Source: Blastomussa wellsi (taxonomy: Eukaryota > Cnidaria > Anthozoa > Scleractinia > Plerogyridae). Taken from it: a stretch of DNA of 64,000 nucleotides. Location: the NCBI GenBank assembly GCA_947652115.1, contig OX393563.1, positions 10,066,083 to 10,130,082 on the forward strand, in the 5' to 3' direction. Below, one piece after another: positions 45,681 to 56,977 of this stretch. The notes below the pieces were generated by a model. That model did no database searches. It worked only from the letters and a program-made list of their open reading frames with translations, and was not told where the DNA came from. Every line of letters starts with the position of its first letter. Position 1 is the first letter of the stretch. A program made the translations under genes and the position numbers.

Positions 45681-48600
45681 ATATTCATTTATTTAATAGG
45701 TCGACGAAAGGGACATTTCTGCAAAAAATTGTCAATCAGTTTCAGAGCTAGGTTATTTTTTTCATAAATTTAAGGAGACTCTGAAACCTATTGACAGAAT
45801 TTTTCAAAGTTTGCTTTTAAGTTTTTATTACGGCCTAAAATGTTAAATATGGGTTGTCTTCTACCTCTTCTGTTGTTTCCATGGCAACAGAGTTTGACCT
45901 GACTCTGCAGTACATGTACTGATAAATGCTCTACGGCCTAGCTGTAATAGAATGCCAAGGACGGGAAGCTTTAATCTATTGCGAGCTACCTTAATCGATA
46001 AAATTTGGTAAGTGAGGATTTTTCGCCAGCCAAGTGAACCACGGCCAATTAATTATCGCTTAAGTTCTCCATTCCAACATAAATAAGGTAGAAATAAAAC
46101 GCAGCAAACTGATTGCAGGTTACATTATTAAATAATTGTGTTCGAAGAACGCCTACTAATTGTGTCTGTCTCACGGGTGTAATCACGATGCCAGGCGATT
46201 TCAGGGTTTGGACGCCATCTTGGACTGGCTGGCTGGCACAAATAGCCTCGATCTCATGTGTGTGCTTCCAGATTTCGATTTTATGGAACTGTTTTCGCAG
46301 TTGTATTAGTTCATTTGGGCTATAACTGGCAAAGATGATTGAAGCTACTTATTAGAACATCTGAAGCCTGCATACTGCTGGTGTGTTTTCTATGAAACAG
46401 ATCGATGCTGCAATTCAGGAACACATCGCATTATAAAACTCAGCTGCTCATGAGAGATCCAACTTCTGACCGCGTACAGAGTTGCGACGCTCTACTGTTC
46501 AAATCAGCGTTGTAGCGAAGATTGTAAAACTCCCGGTGCGAATATATAATAGCAGATTTCGATCGGTGCCGCGACAGTCTTTGTAATCATGAATTTTATG
46601 TTTGCATTTAGGCCTGCATGTCTTCCCTTTGCTGCGTTGATTTGTTGACATTTGTTGGGCGACAAAGAAATGATATTTGTCATTCTCGTCTTGAAGTTTG
46701 TGATTAATTTATTTAGCTAATGCTACTACTTGCCGATTTTTCAATGTCTTGGCTGACAATTAATCAGTGCAGCTCACAGTCTGCGGTTTTATATACAATT
46801 ACTGCAACTTTGTATCAAAGTGTATCGAAGGCGTCGAACGCCGCACTCCTAATCTTTGATTATTACTAGTTTATCAACGATATCAGCCTGAATCGCCAAG
46901 AAGTGTACATTATTTAACATGGAAGCTCTGCAACACGACTTTTAATTTTATTTTTTTGTTTGCTTCAGTGTAGATTGCGCAGCAGTGATTTTAGAATCCG
47001 CTGTTTTCTTCTTTTTTTACCGTTAACGTTTTTGCATGTTCAATATCTTGATTCTCCCAAGGCTAATTAAGAAAATGTATGAAGGAAAGGCAAGGAGAGT
47101 TAACATGCTGAAATGTGGCTCGCGGGAGTTGCAGGTGTTGTGATTAGTATGCATGTTTTTTTTTCCCACCAAAATATTCTAAAAAGTGAATTATGCATTA
47201 ACCTCAGCTTAACGGAAACTTGTGGCCGGCTTTGAAGGTAAGTGCACTAAAGTTAAATAGTGTTGTATTGTTTACCTAATATCCCGATTTCATTTACTCC
47301 CAGAAATTTATAGCAACAATCGGCTTCTTTTCAAGCCACTGCAGGAAAATATTCTGTTCAGTATTTATATGTAACGTAAACAATGGAGGGCTGTATATAG
47401 CTTTAATGAGACCTATCAAATCTGAGTACACGAGCATTTGTCCATACAAATGGGCCTTCTGTTGACCTCTGTTAACTATCCGCATGCACGTATTGCAAAA
47501 ATAGATCGTGAGCGACAGCTAACCGCATCCACTATGAACAGAAAAACTTGGAATATCAAGGATAACAGTACTGACAAAAATGATTTCCCTTGCAGCTGTT
47601 TTCATCCTTTCTAAAACACGTCGGTGCATTTAGTAGTCTGCATCTGAGCTGAATTTCAGACGTCTTTCTCTGGTCGCCCGCTCCCGTGAAAAAAGCCGTC
47701 TCTTCTTGCACTGCGCGAAAAGCCAAGTATTCGGGCCAGAATTCGCTCGTATACGAGTCGGCGCACGCCTCGTATACTGTAATATTCCAACGTATTCTAG
47801 GACGCCTGATTCGTAATACACCTGGGATATCCTATTAGAATCCGGCCTGCTTTTCCTTATTCAAATTGAATACTGCAGGTGCACTTCACGAATTCAAATC
47901 GAATACTCTTGAATACTCCAGGTGTACTTCACGTATTGCGTGCGCCTTGAATACTCTAAGATTCTATGGCATCACAATGACATCGACTTGTACGCACGTC
48001 CAGTACATATGATTATCGTAGTTTCAAGTTGCCTCCGATTCGTCATTAAAATCATAAAACTGACAAGGGGGCATATTTAATTACAGCAGTATATTTATAG
48101 CCTAATTAAATTTTACGCGATACCGGTATTTAATCATGAAAGCGGCGTTGTTTTAAAACAAAACTGGTAGTGAACGGGTTGCGTAGGGGTCTAATGCATC
48201 GTTCTTCTTATTTTTCGTCAAGTAAGGAACTCAAAAGAGAACTTGTAACTTGTTGCGGTAAGTCGACTTTTCCGTTGTATGTTCCATTGTTAAGGTTAAA
48301 ACACAGCCTATTTTTCAGGATTTCAATGTGTTCACGCGCCGTGTAACCAAACAGTAGCCTGTGAACTTGTAGACGTCCCCAGACGTTTTCCAGGTCGCAT
48401 TCCATGAAAGTTACGACGAAGATCTTTGGATGGATCTTTGCCTTTTTAGCGTACATTCAGAGATTCGTCAGGCGTGTTCTTCGCGTTTAATGCACCTTGC
48501 GTTGGCCAGAAGTGAAAAACGATACATTTCATCGTTTGTCTGTACCTGTACCTGTCTGTCGCGAAGCATTAGACTGAATATTGTTTAGAAATTGAACAGT

Positions 48601-49190
48601 GGAAAAAATCTGACAAAAACAAAAAATCCCAGAATAATGCGTCCTCTTTTCAGTAGTTTTATCCGTTGGATCGCGCTGGCGACTAGAAACGTTCAGATAA
48701 GGAATGGTTTCTTTGAATCAAATGTTTACTGAGCTGCCTTCCATAACAGAGTTCTTCTTTATTTCCTAGGACCTAAAAATCCACTCGTAGAATTCTCAAA
48801 CAGCCCTTATGTTTACATTATTACGTAACAACTGATGGCAGAGTTCACACACAGACACACTGAGAATGCTTGCTCTTATTTTCGTTAGTTATGAACTCCT
48901 ACATAACACACAAGGATGTTATATGTACATTGTAAATGACATCTTTACCCAACCTGCCATAAACTTGACAAAAGACTTGTGTTTTTCCAATTATTAATCC
49001 AAATCCGTTTTTTTCAAATTTGTCCATGCGTGCCCGGCTCTTAACTTCACTGCTGTTTCTTTTTGAATTCTTCTACAGCTAAGAAGCCGTTTACGGTGTT
49101 GTGATTATTCCTTTAAACTGATCGCGTGACCTAGCCTCTATAATGACTAACATGCAAACATACATTACCTTTTCGCTTTTGATTTGTATA

Positions 49191-49263
49191 CATCCTCGTC
49201 CCCAGAGTCCACCATCCTTCTGTCTGTGCCAGGGACGCGAGACCTCGATCCCTGGGGACGATG
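49191..49263. mobile_element. 73-bp CATTCTCG-family hairpin, 9-bp TSD
   Basis: CATCCTCGTCCCCAGAG and CCCTGGGGACGATG are its ends. ATTTGTATA (49182-49190) and TTTTGTATA (49264-49272) flank it. It is little more than the two ends joined. Confidence 0.65.
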
Positions 49264-49867
49264 TTTTGTATACTTATAATTTTGTTTAGGCGATACCAAC
49301 TACAAAAGTATCTGCTCACTTCAAGTGTTTATGAATCTACCGGTTGTTATTGTTTTCATAAAGTCCCGGGCGCGAATTCGAAGGGTGTTTTGCCTACCCA
49401 AGGTTTAAAGGGTAATAAACGGAGTAAAATTAACTTAATGTTGACAGACAAACCAATTTAACTAGAAAACATCGGTGGACTGATTTAGCCAGCCTTTCAA
49501 CAAGCTTCTCAGTGGCCTGGGCTAGGGTGAAAGGCCACAACACAAGAAGCCTCGAGCTCCGAGCTCCCAACTAAACGTCTGTCAAGCCAAGCTAGCTGAA
49601 AAAAAAAACAAATTCTCGCTCTCTTGCTTGATAAACTAGATTGAGTATGGACTTCATTTTACTAACGTATTGTCAATCTCAACAAAAATTAACAACAATG
49701 GCGAGAATTTTATCCTGTCAGCGGATCAAACGTTCAATCAAATCAGTCAAATTCGAGGCAAATTTTATCCCTACCTCCTTGTAAACAGGGCCTTATTTTG
49801 ATCAGAAATCAACTTTTTCAATCTGTTATAAACTGTATAGTTGTTGTTGTTGTTGTAATTTTAACAG

Positions 49868-51496
49868 CTCCTTGATGGCTTCTACAATACAGTAGAAATT
49901 ACAATAAAAAGCTCAACCTCCGGGGAAGACAGTTTTCATCTCAAGAAGTCTAAGATTGTGGACGAAACAGAGGCAGGGCAACCATTTAAAAGAAAGATGA
50001 GGCAGCCAGATACGCGCTGGTCCTGGGTGGTCTGTGCAGCTGGAGCCATGTGTAATATCATCGTATTAGGATGCACTTCTTGCTTTGGTATTATATTTCC
50101 TTATCTTCTTGACGAGTTTAAGGAAGGAAAATCTAAAACTGGTGAGTAAAGGGCGGAATCTTCACTCATAACAGAAAGATAGGACCTTATAAAGCCTGCC
50201 AAAGACGGGAGGGCGAGGTAAGGGAAGGGAGGGGAAGGAAAGTAAACTAGACAAACCCGAGAGGGTAGTACAGAGGAAAGCTACGAGAATAATGGTCACA
50301 ACAATATAACTATTAGCGCTCGTGATCCGTTTTTTTGTGCTCTATGAATCGTGATTTGATAAAAAAAACTGTTCCACGAAACGTGGTTGAAGTGTATTCC
50401 GTGAGGCGTGAAATGCAAAAGTCCTTGGCTGTGAATCGTGAATAGATAAGAAATAAATCGTGAATGTCTAAAGTTGAGTTCGTAGCTGAATTTCACTGCA
50501 TTGTGATCAGATTTTTTCCGTGACCTTTATAATAGTGAATTTTTCGTGATTCGTGAAATCGAAAATTTACTATCGTGACTTCGTGACAAGACCCCCTTGC
50601 CCCCCCCCCCTCCCCCACCCTCCCGCTATTTCAGTAATACGTGGGGCCTTGCATTGGTCCTAGATAAACTAGAGGGAACAGTAAGCAAACGTATCATTTT
50701 CTTTCAGCATGGGTAGGATCTTTGGCAGTGGCATCCGTTGGTCTCTTTGGTCCCGTTGCTGGGCGGCTAACCGACCGTTTTGGCGCACGCGCAGTGGTTA
50801 TATGTGGAGCGACGTTGAGCGCCACGGGTCTTCTGTTAACATCTCTAGTTCCCAGTCTTTATCTTATGCTCCTGACATACGGAGGAATCTTTGGGTGTGG
50901 TTCAAGCTTCGTTTACATTGCCGTTTATGAGATCGTGCCTCGGTATTTCGTGAAAAGACGTTCATTGGTTACAGGTTTGATAACAATGAGTGTGGGAGCT
51001 GGATTAGTAGTGATGAGCCCTGTGTGTCAGGCTATTATTGATTCATATGGTTGGAGAGGCGCCTTTAGAGGCATGAGTTGTATTGTCTTCATAATTTTCT
51101 TCATTGCTTGGACACTGGATCCTAATGTGGCGAATGACGAAACCGATGAAGCAGTTATAGAGAGTGAACGGTCCAAAGCAAGGACCCAGACTAGTCGAAT
51201 TTTGGATTTATCAATGTGGGAAAATATCACTTTTGTTGTCCTTAATATCACTGGATTTTTTGTCTATATTGGTCACTCCATACCGCCTATTCATTTCGTA
51301 AGTAACGCGCTGATTACAGTTTTGATTAGTTTTGTGCTACAAAGAAAAAGTTTAATTTATTCACCAAGGGAACTGTTCTTCCTATGAGGTCCTGATTATA
51401 TCAGTAATCAATCAATCAATCAACCAACCCACCCACCCACCCACCCACCCACCCATCCATCCATCCATCCATCCATCCATCCATCCATCCACCCAT

Positions 51497-51527
<31 letters not shown>

Positions 51528-53331
51528 CCCACCCACCCACCACGCATGACAGATTCAGACATATCATACCTTTAATTACTTGTCAATTTGGTTATTCAAT
51601 GTTTTGGTAGAGACATAAATAACAAAAATAAGAAAGTTGACAACTTAATCAATTCCTGAACATATCCAACTCATTTAAGGCCCGCTATTGCAAGGACCGT
51701 GGCATCGCTGCTGACTTAGTAACATGGCTTTATTCGTCCATTGGGCTGACATCTCTTCTGGCCAGGGTAGTGGGTTCTAAACTTTGTGACGTCATTGGTC
51801 CTCCAAGAGTGTTCCTCTTATTCACAACAGTTGACTCAGTGGCGTCTATGCTGTTGCCCTTGGCAACCAATTGGATATGGCTTCTTTGCTATTGCACAGT
51901 TTACGGTCTTGCGGATGGCCTGATGGCGATTGGAATAATTCTTTCAGCCTTACAAACTCTTACGCAGAAACAAAAGGCGCAAGGATTTGGTTTTCAACAG
52001 TTGTGTATTTGTACTGCTTTGTTATGTGGCCCACCAGTTGGAGGTAAGTCTAAAACGTGGGAAGCACAAGACTTTTTAGAGATAACAAAGTTAGATTTCA
52101 GTGTAGTTTCGGTTAGCTTCTGAACGAGAACTGTCCCCTTCCCGGCCATTTTGACTCTTATTTTCGTGTGTCGTCTCGTCCTCAAGGATCAATTCATTGT
52201 TCTGACCCTTTTACTATTAGCCGATCCACGTCCACGTCCATGTTGGCGTCAGGGACGCCAACATCTTTTCAACAAACCACCCAAAATACCCAGCACCCAC
52301 CCCACCCCTCCTGGCTCACATCCTTCGTTGGAGTTCTTCGTTTTATATCTACCATAATCAGGTAAAGTGTAAGTCCAATAAGTCTATTTATGTAACAGCA
52401 TGCATGCATAACTGGGAAAACGCAAAGACTGCCTATCTTCATTTATTTAAAACGCATTGCAAGTGCGGCGAGAAAAACGGTCAAAAAAATCGCAACTAGG
52501 CTAATATTCGATTGGATCAGATTGTGCCCCTGATTTTGTTAACTAATTCAAAATGTTCACGCTGCTGGACAGTGGATGTTGTAGGAGCGGCTTAAAACGG
52601 TTTTTCAATTTAATGTCGTGAAATCAAAATCGAAGCAATCACACTGTATAATTGCCAATCTCGAAGCTAATCGCAATAGCGTAAAAATACATTGCCAGGG
52701 CTGAGAAAGGGAAAAGTCGGTGTAAACAAGTCGCTGTTGGATGCCCACGATCAAGAAACACAAGAACGAGAGAACTGCACGACAGCGAACCGCCGAAATA
52801 ACAACTAACTGGTCTAGGATCAGCGAAGATCGAATTGCACGTTTTGCATCTGATTGGTCGAAAAGGTGGCGGACCTTTTCGAAGCCAAGTCCGGGCCAAC
52901 GAGGATGAGAGTTGACTGTTATGAGAGTTTTCGTCAACTCTCATCGGTTATCATAATTTCCGGCCAAACGAAAGAAACTCTCATCGACCCTCCATGAAAG
53001 TCAATGAGAACGAGTGCACGAGAGTTTCGGGCCGCGAGTGAGAGTTTGAACCTCGTCAACTCTCATCTTCATATGGCCGCGGTACTATGTAAAGTAATCA
53101 CTGACTCATTCAACATTTGTCTCGTTCTTTTCAGGTTTGGTAGCTGACAAGACCAAATCGTATCATGCAACTTTCTTTTCCGCGGGTGGCATTGAGATTC
53201 TTGGACTTTTCGTTTTATCAGCGTTTATTTGTCTGAAGAGGGGCGATTTATCACAGAAAAAAATCGAAAACGATTCAGAGAACTCCTCTTTAGCAGAACT
53301 ACTTGTCATAGAAAAGGAAACTGTTTTGTAA
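49868..53331 (+). CDS. SLC16: SLC16 (monocarboxylate transporter)-like carrier
   Basis: Major-facilitator carriers of this family move lactate, pyruvate or other monocarboxylates across membranes. The recognised exons are 49868-50141, 50708-51297, 51680-52043 and 53135-53331, all joining in frame and ending in TAA. From the acceptor at 49868 this gives 474 residues. The first in-frame ATG (49997) would give 431. The start is therefore unresolved and an upstream exon is possible. TM1 follows DTRWSWVV, a variant of the family's [DE]GG[WF]GW motif. The TM5 motif is well kept ([21 protein letters not shown]). A short acidic central loop (about [11 protein letters not shown]) separates six-helix halves. 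The substrate cannot be told from sequence. An AATAAA at 53355-53360 lies just after the stop. Confidence 0.88.
50290..50610. repeat. CGTGA-rich degenerate repeat in SLC16-like intron
   Basis: The words CGTGA/TCGTGA/GTGAAT recur about fifteen times in 300 bp ('TTCGTGATTCGTGAAATCG', 'CGTGACTTCGTGACAAG'). A C-run (CCCCCCCCCCTCCCCC) follows. Confidence 0.65.
50708..51297 (+). CDS. SLC16: SLC16-like exon 2 (TM2-TM7 region)
   Basis: It encodes [30 protein letters not shown] (the MFS loop 2-3 motif), the YFVKRR motif, the central loop and the start of the second half. It enters in phase 1 and leaves in phase 0 at TTC|GTAAGT. Confidence 0.9.
51401..51545 (+). repeat. Tetranucleotide microsatellite (ATCA/ACCC/ATCC)n
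   Basis: Runs of ATCA, then ACCC, then ATCC units span about 145 bp in the SLC16-like intron 2, just after exon 2. Confidence 0.95.
51680..52043 (+). CDS. SLC16: SLC16-like exon 3
   Basis: It begins after TCATTTAAG with [19 protein letters not shown] and carries [20 protein letters not shown], the second-half MFS loop. Several hydrophobic helices follow. It ends at GTTGGAG|GTAAGT in phase 1. Confidence 0.9.
53135..53331 (+). CDS. SLC16: SLC16-like last exon
   Basis: It encodes [20 protein letters not shown], a final hydrophobic helix and a short charged tail ending ...EKETVL and TAA. The acceptor is TTCTTTTCAG. Confidence 0.9.
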
Positions 53332-55615
53332 ACTGGTGCCATTTACAAACTGCAAATAAATCGCGGGACCTTACCTACTTTAACAAAATTGTAATTGTAT
53401 CGAAGAAAGTACAGTTTAATCTCTTTTGTTTGTTTCAAAGTTCTCATGACTTTTCATCTCCTTTTTCATCTCCTTTTGTTTCTCTTGAATCCAAATCTTA
53501 ACATGCTTAATGATATGAGAAGAAATTCCGTGAAGAGGAACACATTATAATGCCAACGAAATTACGAATTTTCAAGGCAAAACATGGGACAAGAGCCTGG
53601 GAACGAGTGGTAAGTTGACGTCATCGGTTGTGTTAAGGAAGGTGACAAGGAAATCAAGAGATTTGCTCGTATTTATACTACGGCTGCCTTTGTCTTTAGA
53701 CCACTGAATATGCCAAAAAGTGATCATAGCGATCAAGATGTTTTCCTCTGAACTGTCCGTATCGTCCAATAGTGCCGAAGAAGACAATACGTTCGTAGGC
53801 GAGATAGTGACTATTAAAGATGAACCTTTGGCCAACAGTCTTTTATATTCTTTAATAATCCGAAACGAAAAAAGCGCGCCAGTGAAAAATAAACTCGCGT
53901 GACGAGCAAAATAACGTCTGCGTATATGTGTAAAAAAAATATATTTTTCTCGCGTCTCACCCCTCGCGATTTGCAACACGCGGTCTTTTTCCGCTTCACG
54001 TTCGATTAACTCAGAAAAACAGGGCGTTCTAGCTCGGGAACGAGTGTTTCCTGCAGTCCTCCCAAACTCACATCACCTAGTTCACAGTAATTGCTTTCGG
54101 TCTGTTTGTAAGATATAGCCTCCCATGCAGCCGTTTTTCACTCTCCACCACAATGAGCTTGCAGCTGCTTGAGAAAAAGTTGTCCCGGCGACCTGCTAGG
54201 GTTACCTGCCGAAACGAGGCAACTCGCCCACTCGAGTTATTTCACCCTCCCCCGCCCCCCCCCCCCCCCCCCCCGAGACAACTCGAGTAGGATCATATAA
54301 ACGGCTGGTTGAATTTTTCAACATTTCAGTGTAAAGTTGGCTCGCTCAGGGTATCACGGAGGAGGGTTGTCGCGGGTACCCGAGACCACATAAACGGGTC
54401 CTCAATAGAGTAAAACTTGGGTTTACGCCGGTGTATTAGTAAGAACCTGACACTTTTTTCTTTGTTTCTGAGCTGTTGTTTTTCTGTTCTATATTGTTTC
54501 GAGGTTCTTTATTGTCTTTATTGTTCGTTCTTTGTTTTACGTCACTGGTGAGTTTGACAGGTTCTTACACCAAGGCGAGGATGTGCCTAAAACGTAACCA
54601 CTTTCCAACTGCATCTAAGAACAAAGCCACCATGAAGTATGAAGTAGAAGCCAAGTTCCAAGAAGTTGGGAAAATATATTACATACACAAAAGCTACGAT
54701 GTCTATAATTTATTAACACGCCAACTGGTTTTAACAATATTTGTGTTTAAATTTCTGCTCATTGCAAACACGTATGTGTTAATTAGAAATTAGTATGCGT
54801 CAATTCACTAGACGATTGAGCTAGGCTCCACGCTAGATACAAATAATTCACACCAGAGTTAAATGAAACTAAGCGACACTGTCGCGCCTGATTATAGAAG
54901 TTTTTTTTTTGGAATTTCCATATGATTGTGCCAAATGCCACCAAATACTCGAATAAATTTGATAAAAAGATTCTACAGAACAAGAAACAAGATAGAACAG
55001 GTATTTTGGGGAAGTAGTGCAGGTTTTAAAGAATGGTAGTGGATTGCAATTAGTATATGTAATAGGACTACATGCTGTCCAATTTGAAAATAATTGGACG
55101 AGGCCATAGGACGAGTCCAATTTGGCAGTTCGAGGAATTTTTTGAATCCAGTTATTTCCAAATTGGACAAGCATGTAGCCCTGTTACCTATTAATTATAT
55201 AGCATCCAAAAATATATGAACATGGCAAATGTTTCGCCCTCCAAACTAGTTTTTCTTGACAACTGATTGGTTTATGGAAGGTATCCAGATTTTTCTTAAA
55301 TTGGACAGTTTGAGCAAAATCTGTCCAATTTATTTGAAATTTGGACAGTTGGCAAAAATTAATAAAAAATGCATCTGTTGACAATAATGGATTTTGATGT
55401 AGCTATATAATTAATCAGTCAAAATTGATTTTTGGACAGGATGTCCAGAAATCAAAGCTGAAATTCTGGTGAAATTTTGAATCTTTTAATAGTTAATTTT
55501 TCTTCTTAGTTGATATTTCATTGTATTCACCACTTCTATTGCAAGACAATAATACTTATTAAAATATGATATACCAGGCGTGACAGTGTCCCTTTAAAAC
55601 GACTTCAAATTCTAT
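53332..55615. other. Tail-to-tail intergenic region
   Basis: It lies between the 3' ends of the SLC16-like and WHRN-like genes. It contains a C-run (about 54247-54275) and a terminal-inverted-repeat element (about 54872-55592). Reading frames at 53572-53999 on both strands match nothing I know. A minus-strand AATAAA at 55329-55334 is a candidate poly(A) signal for the WHRN-like gene. Confidence 0.5.
54872..55592. mobile_element. Element with GACACTGTCRCGCCTG ends, ~720 bp
   Basis: GACACTGTCGCGCCTG at 54875-54890 is matched by CAGGCGTGACAGTGTC at 55575-55590. The interior has many TGTCCAATTT / AAATTGGACA words in both orientations. No coding or clear target duplication was found. Confidence 0.65.
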
Positions 55616-56977
55616 TTAAACGTCTCGAACAAGTAACTTGAGTACGGGTGAGTCTGGGCTGGAGTACGCATGTCTTAAGGTGAGGATCGCGATGCCGCTG
55701 GTCATTCCGCGCAGTGGTGTGTCGTCCACTTTAAGTAGAATTTGACCCGCTTTTAACGAACCACACTTCCAAGCAGCGAAATTACCTTCCTGCAAAACAA
55801 AAAAAAAACAAGTAAACTTTAAAGTAAGATACAGAATATAAAGACAATGAAGTGAATGAGAGAAGCCTGAGCTCCTGGCGAAGCTTCATTTCAGTAGAAT
55901 TTGAGCAAACGAAGCCCCAGACGGAAGCAGACAAAAATATGCAGGATACTTTCACGCCATCCCGCTTTGCAGTCGTTATTTTGTTGGTCACGCAACGCTA
56001 TTCCCTGAAATCGCCTTCCTTGCGAAGGGGACTACAATCCAAAACTCAAACGTATGACTGCAACTACTTAATGTGTTTTCACTCGTCCACCAAACTTTTA
56101 CTCTCTTTGTTGGCCACAGGTAAAATGCACTAATGTGCCTTACACAGGGGTGGAGAGGGGTAAAATGTGTAATAGCGACGTGATTCAACAATCATGACAA
56201 GCTTTGAAGTTTTTGAGTTGAATAAAGATTTGTAACGACACTCGGACAAACCAATCAAGTAGTTGGCCGGGGCGACTCGCGGGGGCGAAACGGGACGCAC
56301 TAATGTGCGTTGCACAGGGGTGGGGAGGGGAAAGATGTGTAAAAGATGAAGTCAATCAACAGTCACTGCAAGGTTCTAAGGACACTCGGAGGTCACGTTT
56401 CGCTCCCCGCTCCCACCACCCATAAAAACGGAACGACCTTACTTTATGGTGCATGTTCAAAATTCATTTGGTTTAGAAGAGAAAAATAACAATAAAAATA
56501 ATGACATTGTACTAACAACTGCTGCTTGGCAACAAGAACATTTAAGATGACGAAGATAGTTTTCCAGCAAAGAGCGGTTTCCACATTTCTTTAATGGGCT
56601 GTAAGACAAATATGAGATACATCAACGCCGGACAAGTTGTGTTCGTGGATCTCTTCATTTCTGAACCTTGTTGGTCCGTTACAAATTTTTTCTCCCGCGT
56701 ACGCGTCCCTACTACACCCCACCCAACCCCACCCCTCCCCCATCTCCCACCCTTCGAAATGTTCCATCACCAAACGCGCTAATCTTACCTTAATTGATTT
56801 GATCTTGACGTCACCTCCCGCATCAGAGCCGCCTTCTAGTGTCAAACCTAAGCTGGCTGCCGATTTATCAACCTCCACGACAAAAACCGATTCACAGACT
56901 CCATTCCTGTTGGGGGAAGTCGGTCCACGATCTCTAGTTTCTGAGCTGGTGAGTTCGATTTGATATGAAGAACTGGA
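55616..56977 (-). CDS. WHRN: WHRN-like C-terminal PDZ domain (two exons)
   Basis: Exon 56789-56977 gives VFVVEVDKSAASLGLTLEGG, whose SLGLTLEGG is the carboxylate-binding loop of a PDZ domain. Exon 55616-55789 gives GSLKAGQILLKVDDTPLRGM and the helix/strand to the stop. The intron splits the domain after DVKIKSIK. Confidence 0.9.

Larger units (their letters stand above)
43442..49867. other. Divergent intergenic region between PRRC2 and SLC16-like
   Basis: It holds the PRRC2 5' flank, a 77-bp MITE, a Penelope-like fragment, a hairpin repeat (45438-45680) and a 73-bp CATTCTCG-family element. Between 45.7 and 49.1 kb I saw only short direct repeats such as GAATACT.CAGGTG.ACTTCACG at about 47868 and 47911. 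Any upstream SLC16 exon or promoter was not recognised. Confidence 0.5.

Noticed and set aside
51401..51545. CRISPR-like array
   Set aside because: It is a plain tetranucleotide microsatellite without spacers.
53572..53999. 135-residue minus-strand frame between the convergent genes
   Set aside because: It has no recognisable family, no splice signals of note and overlapping frames on the other strand.
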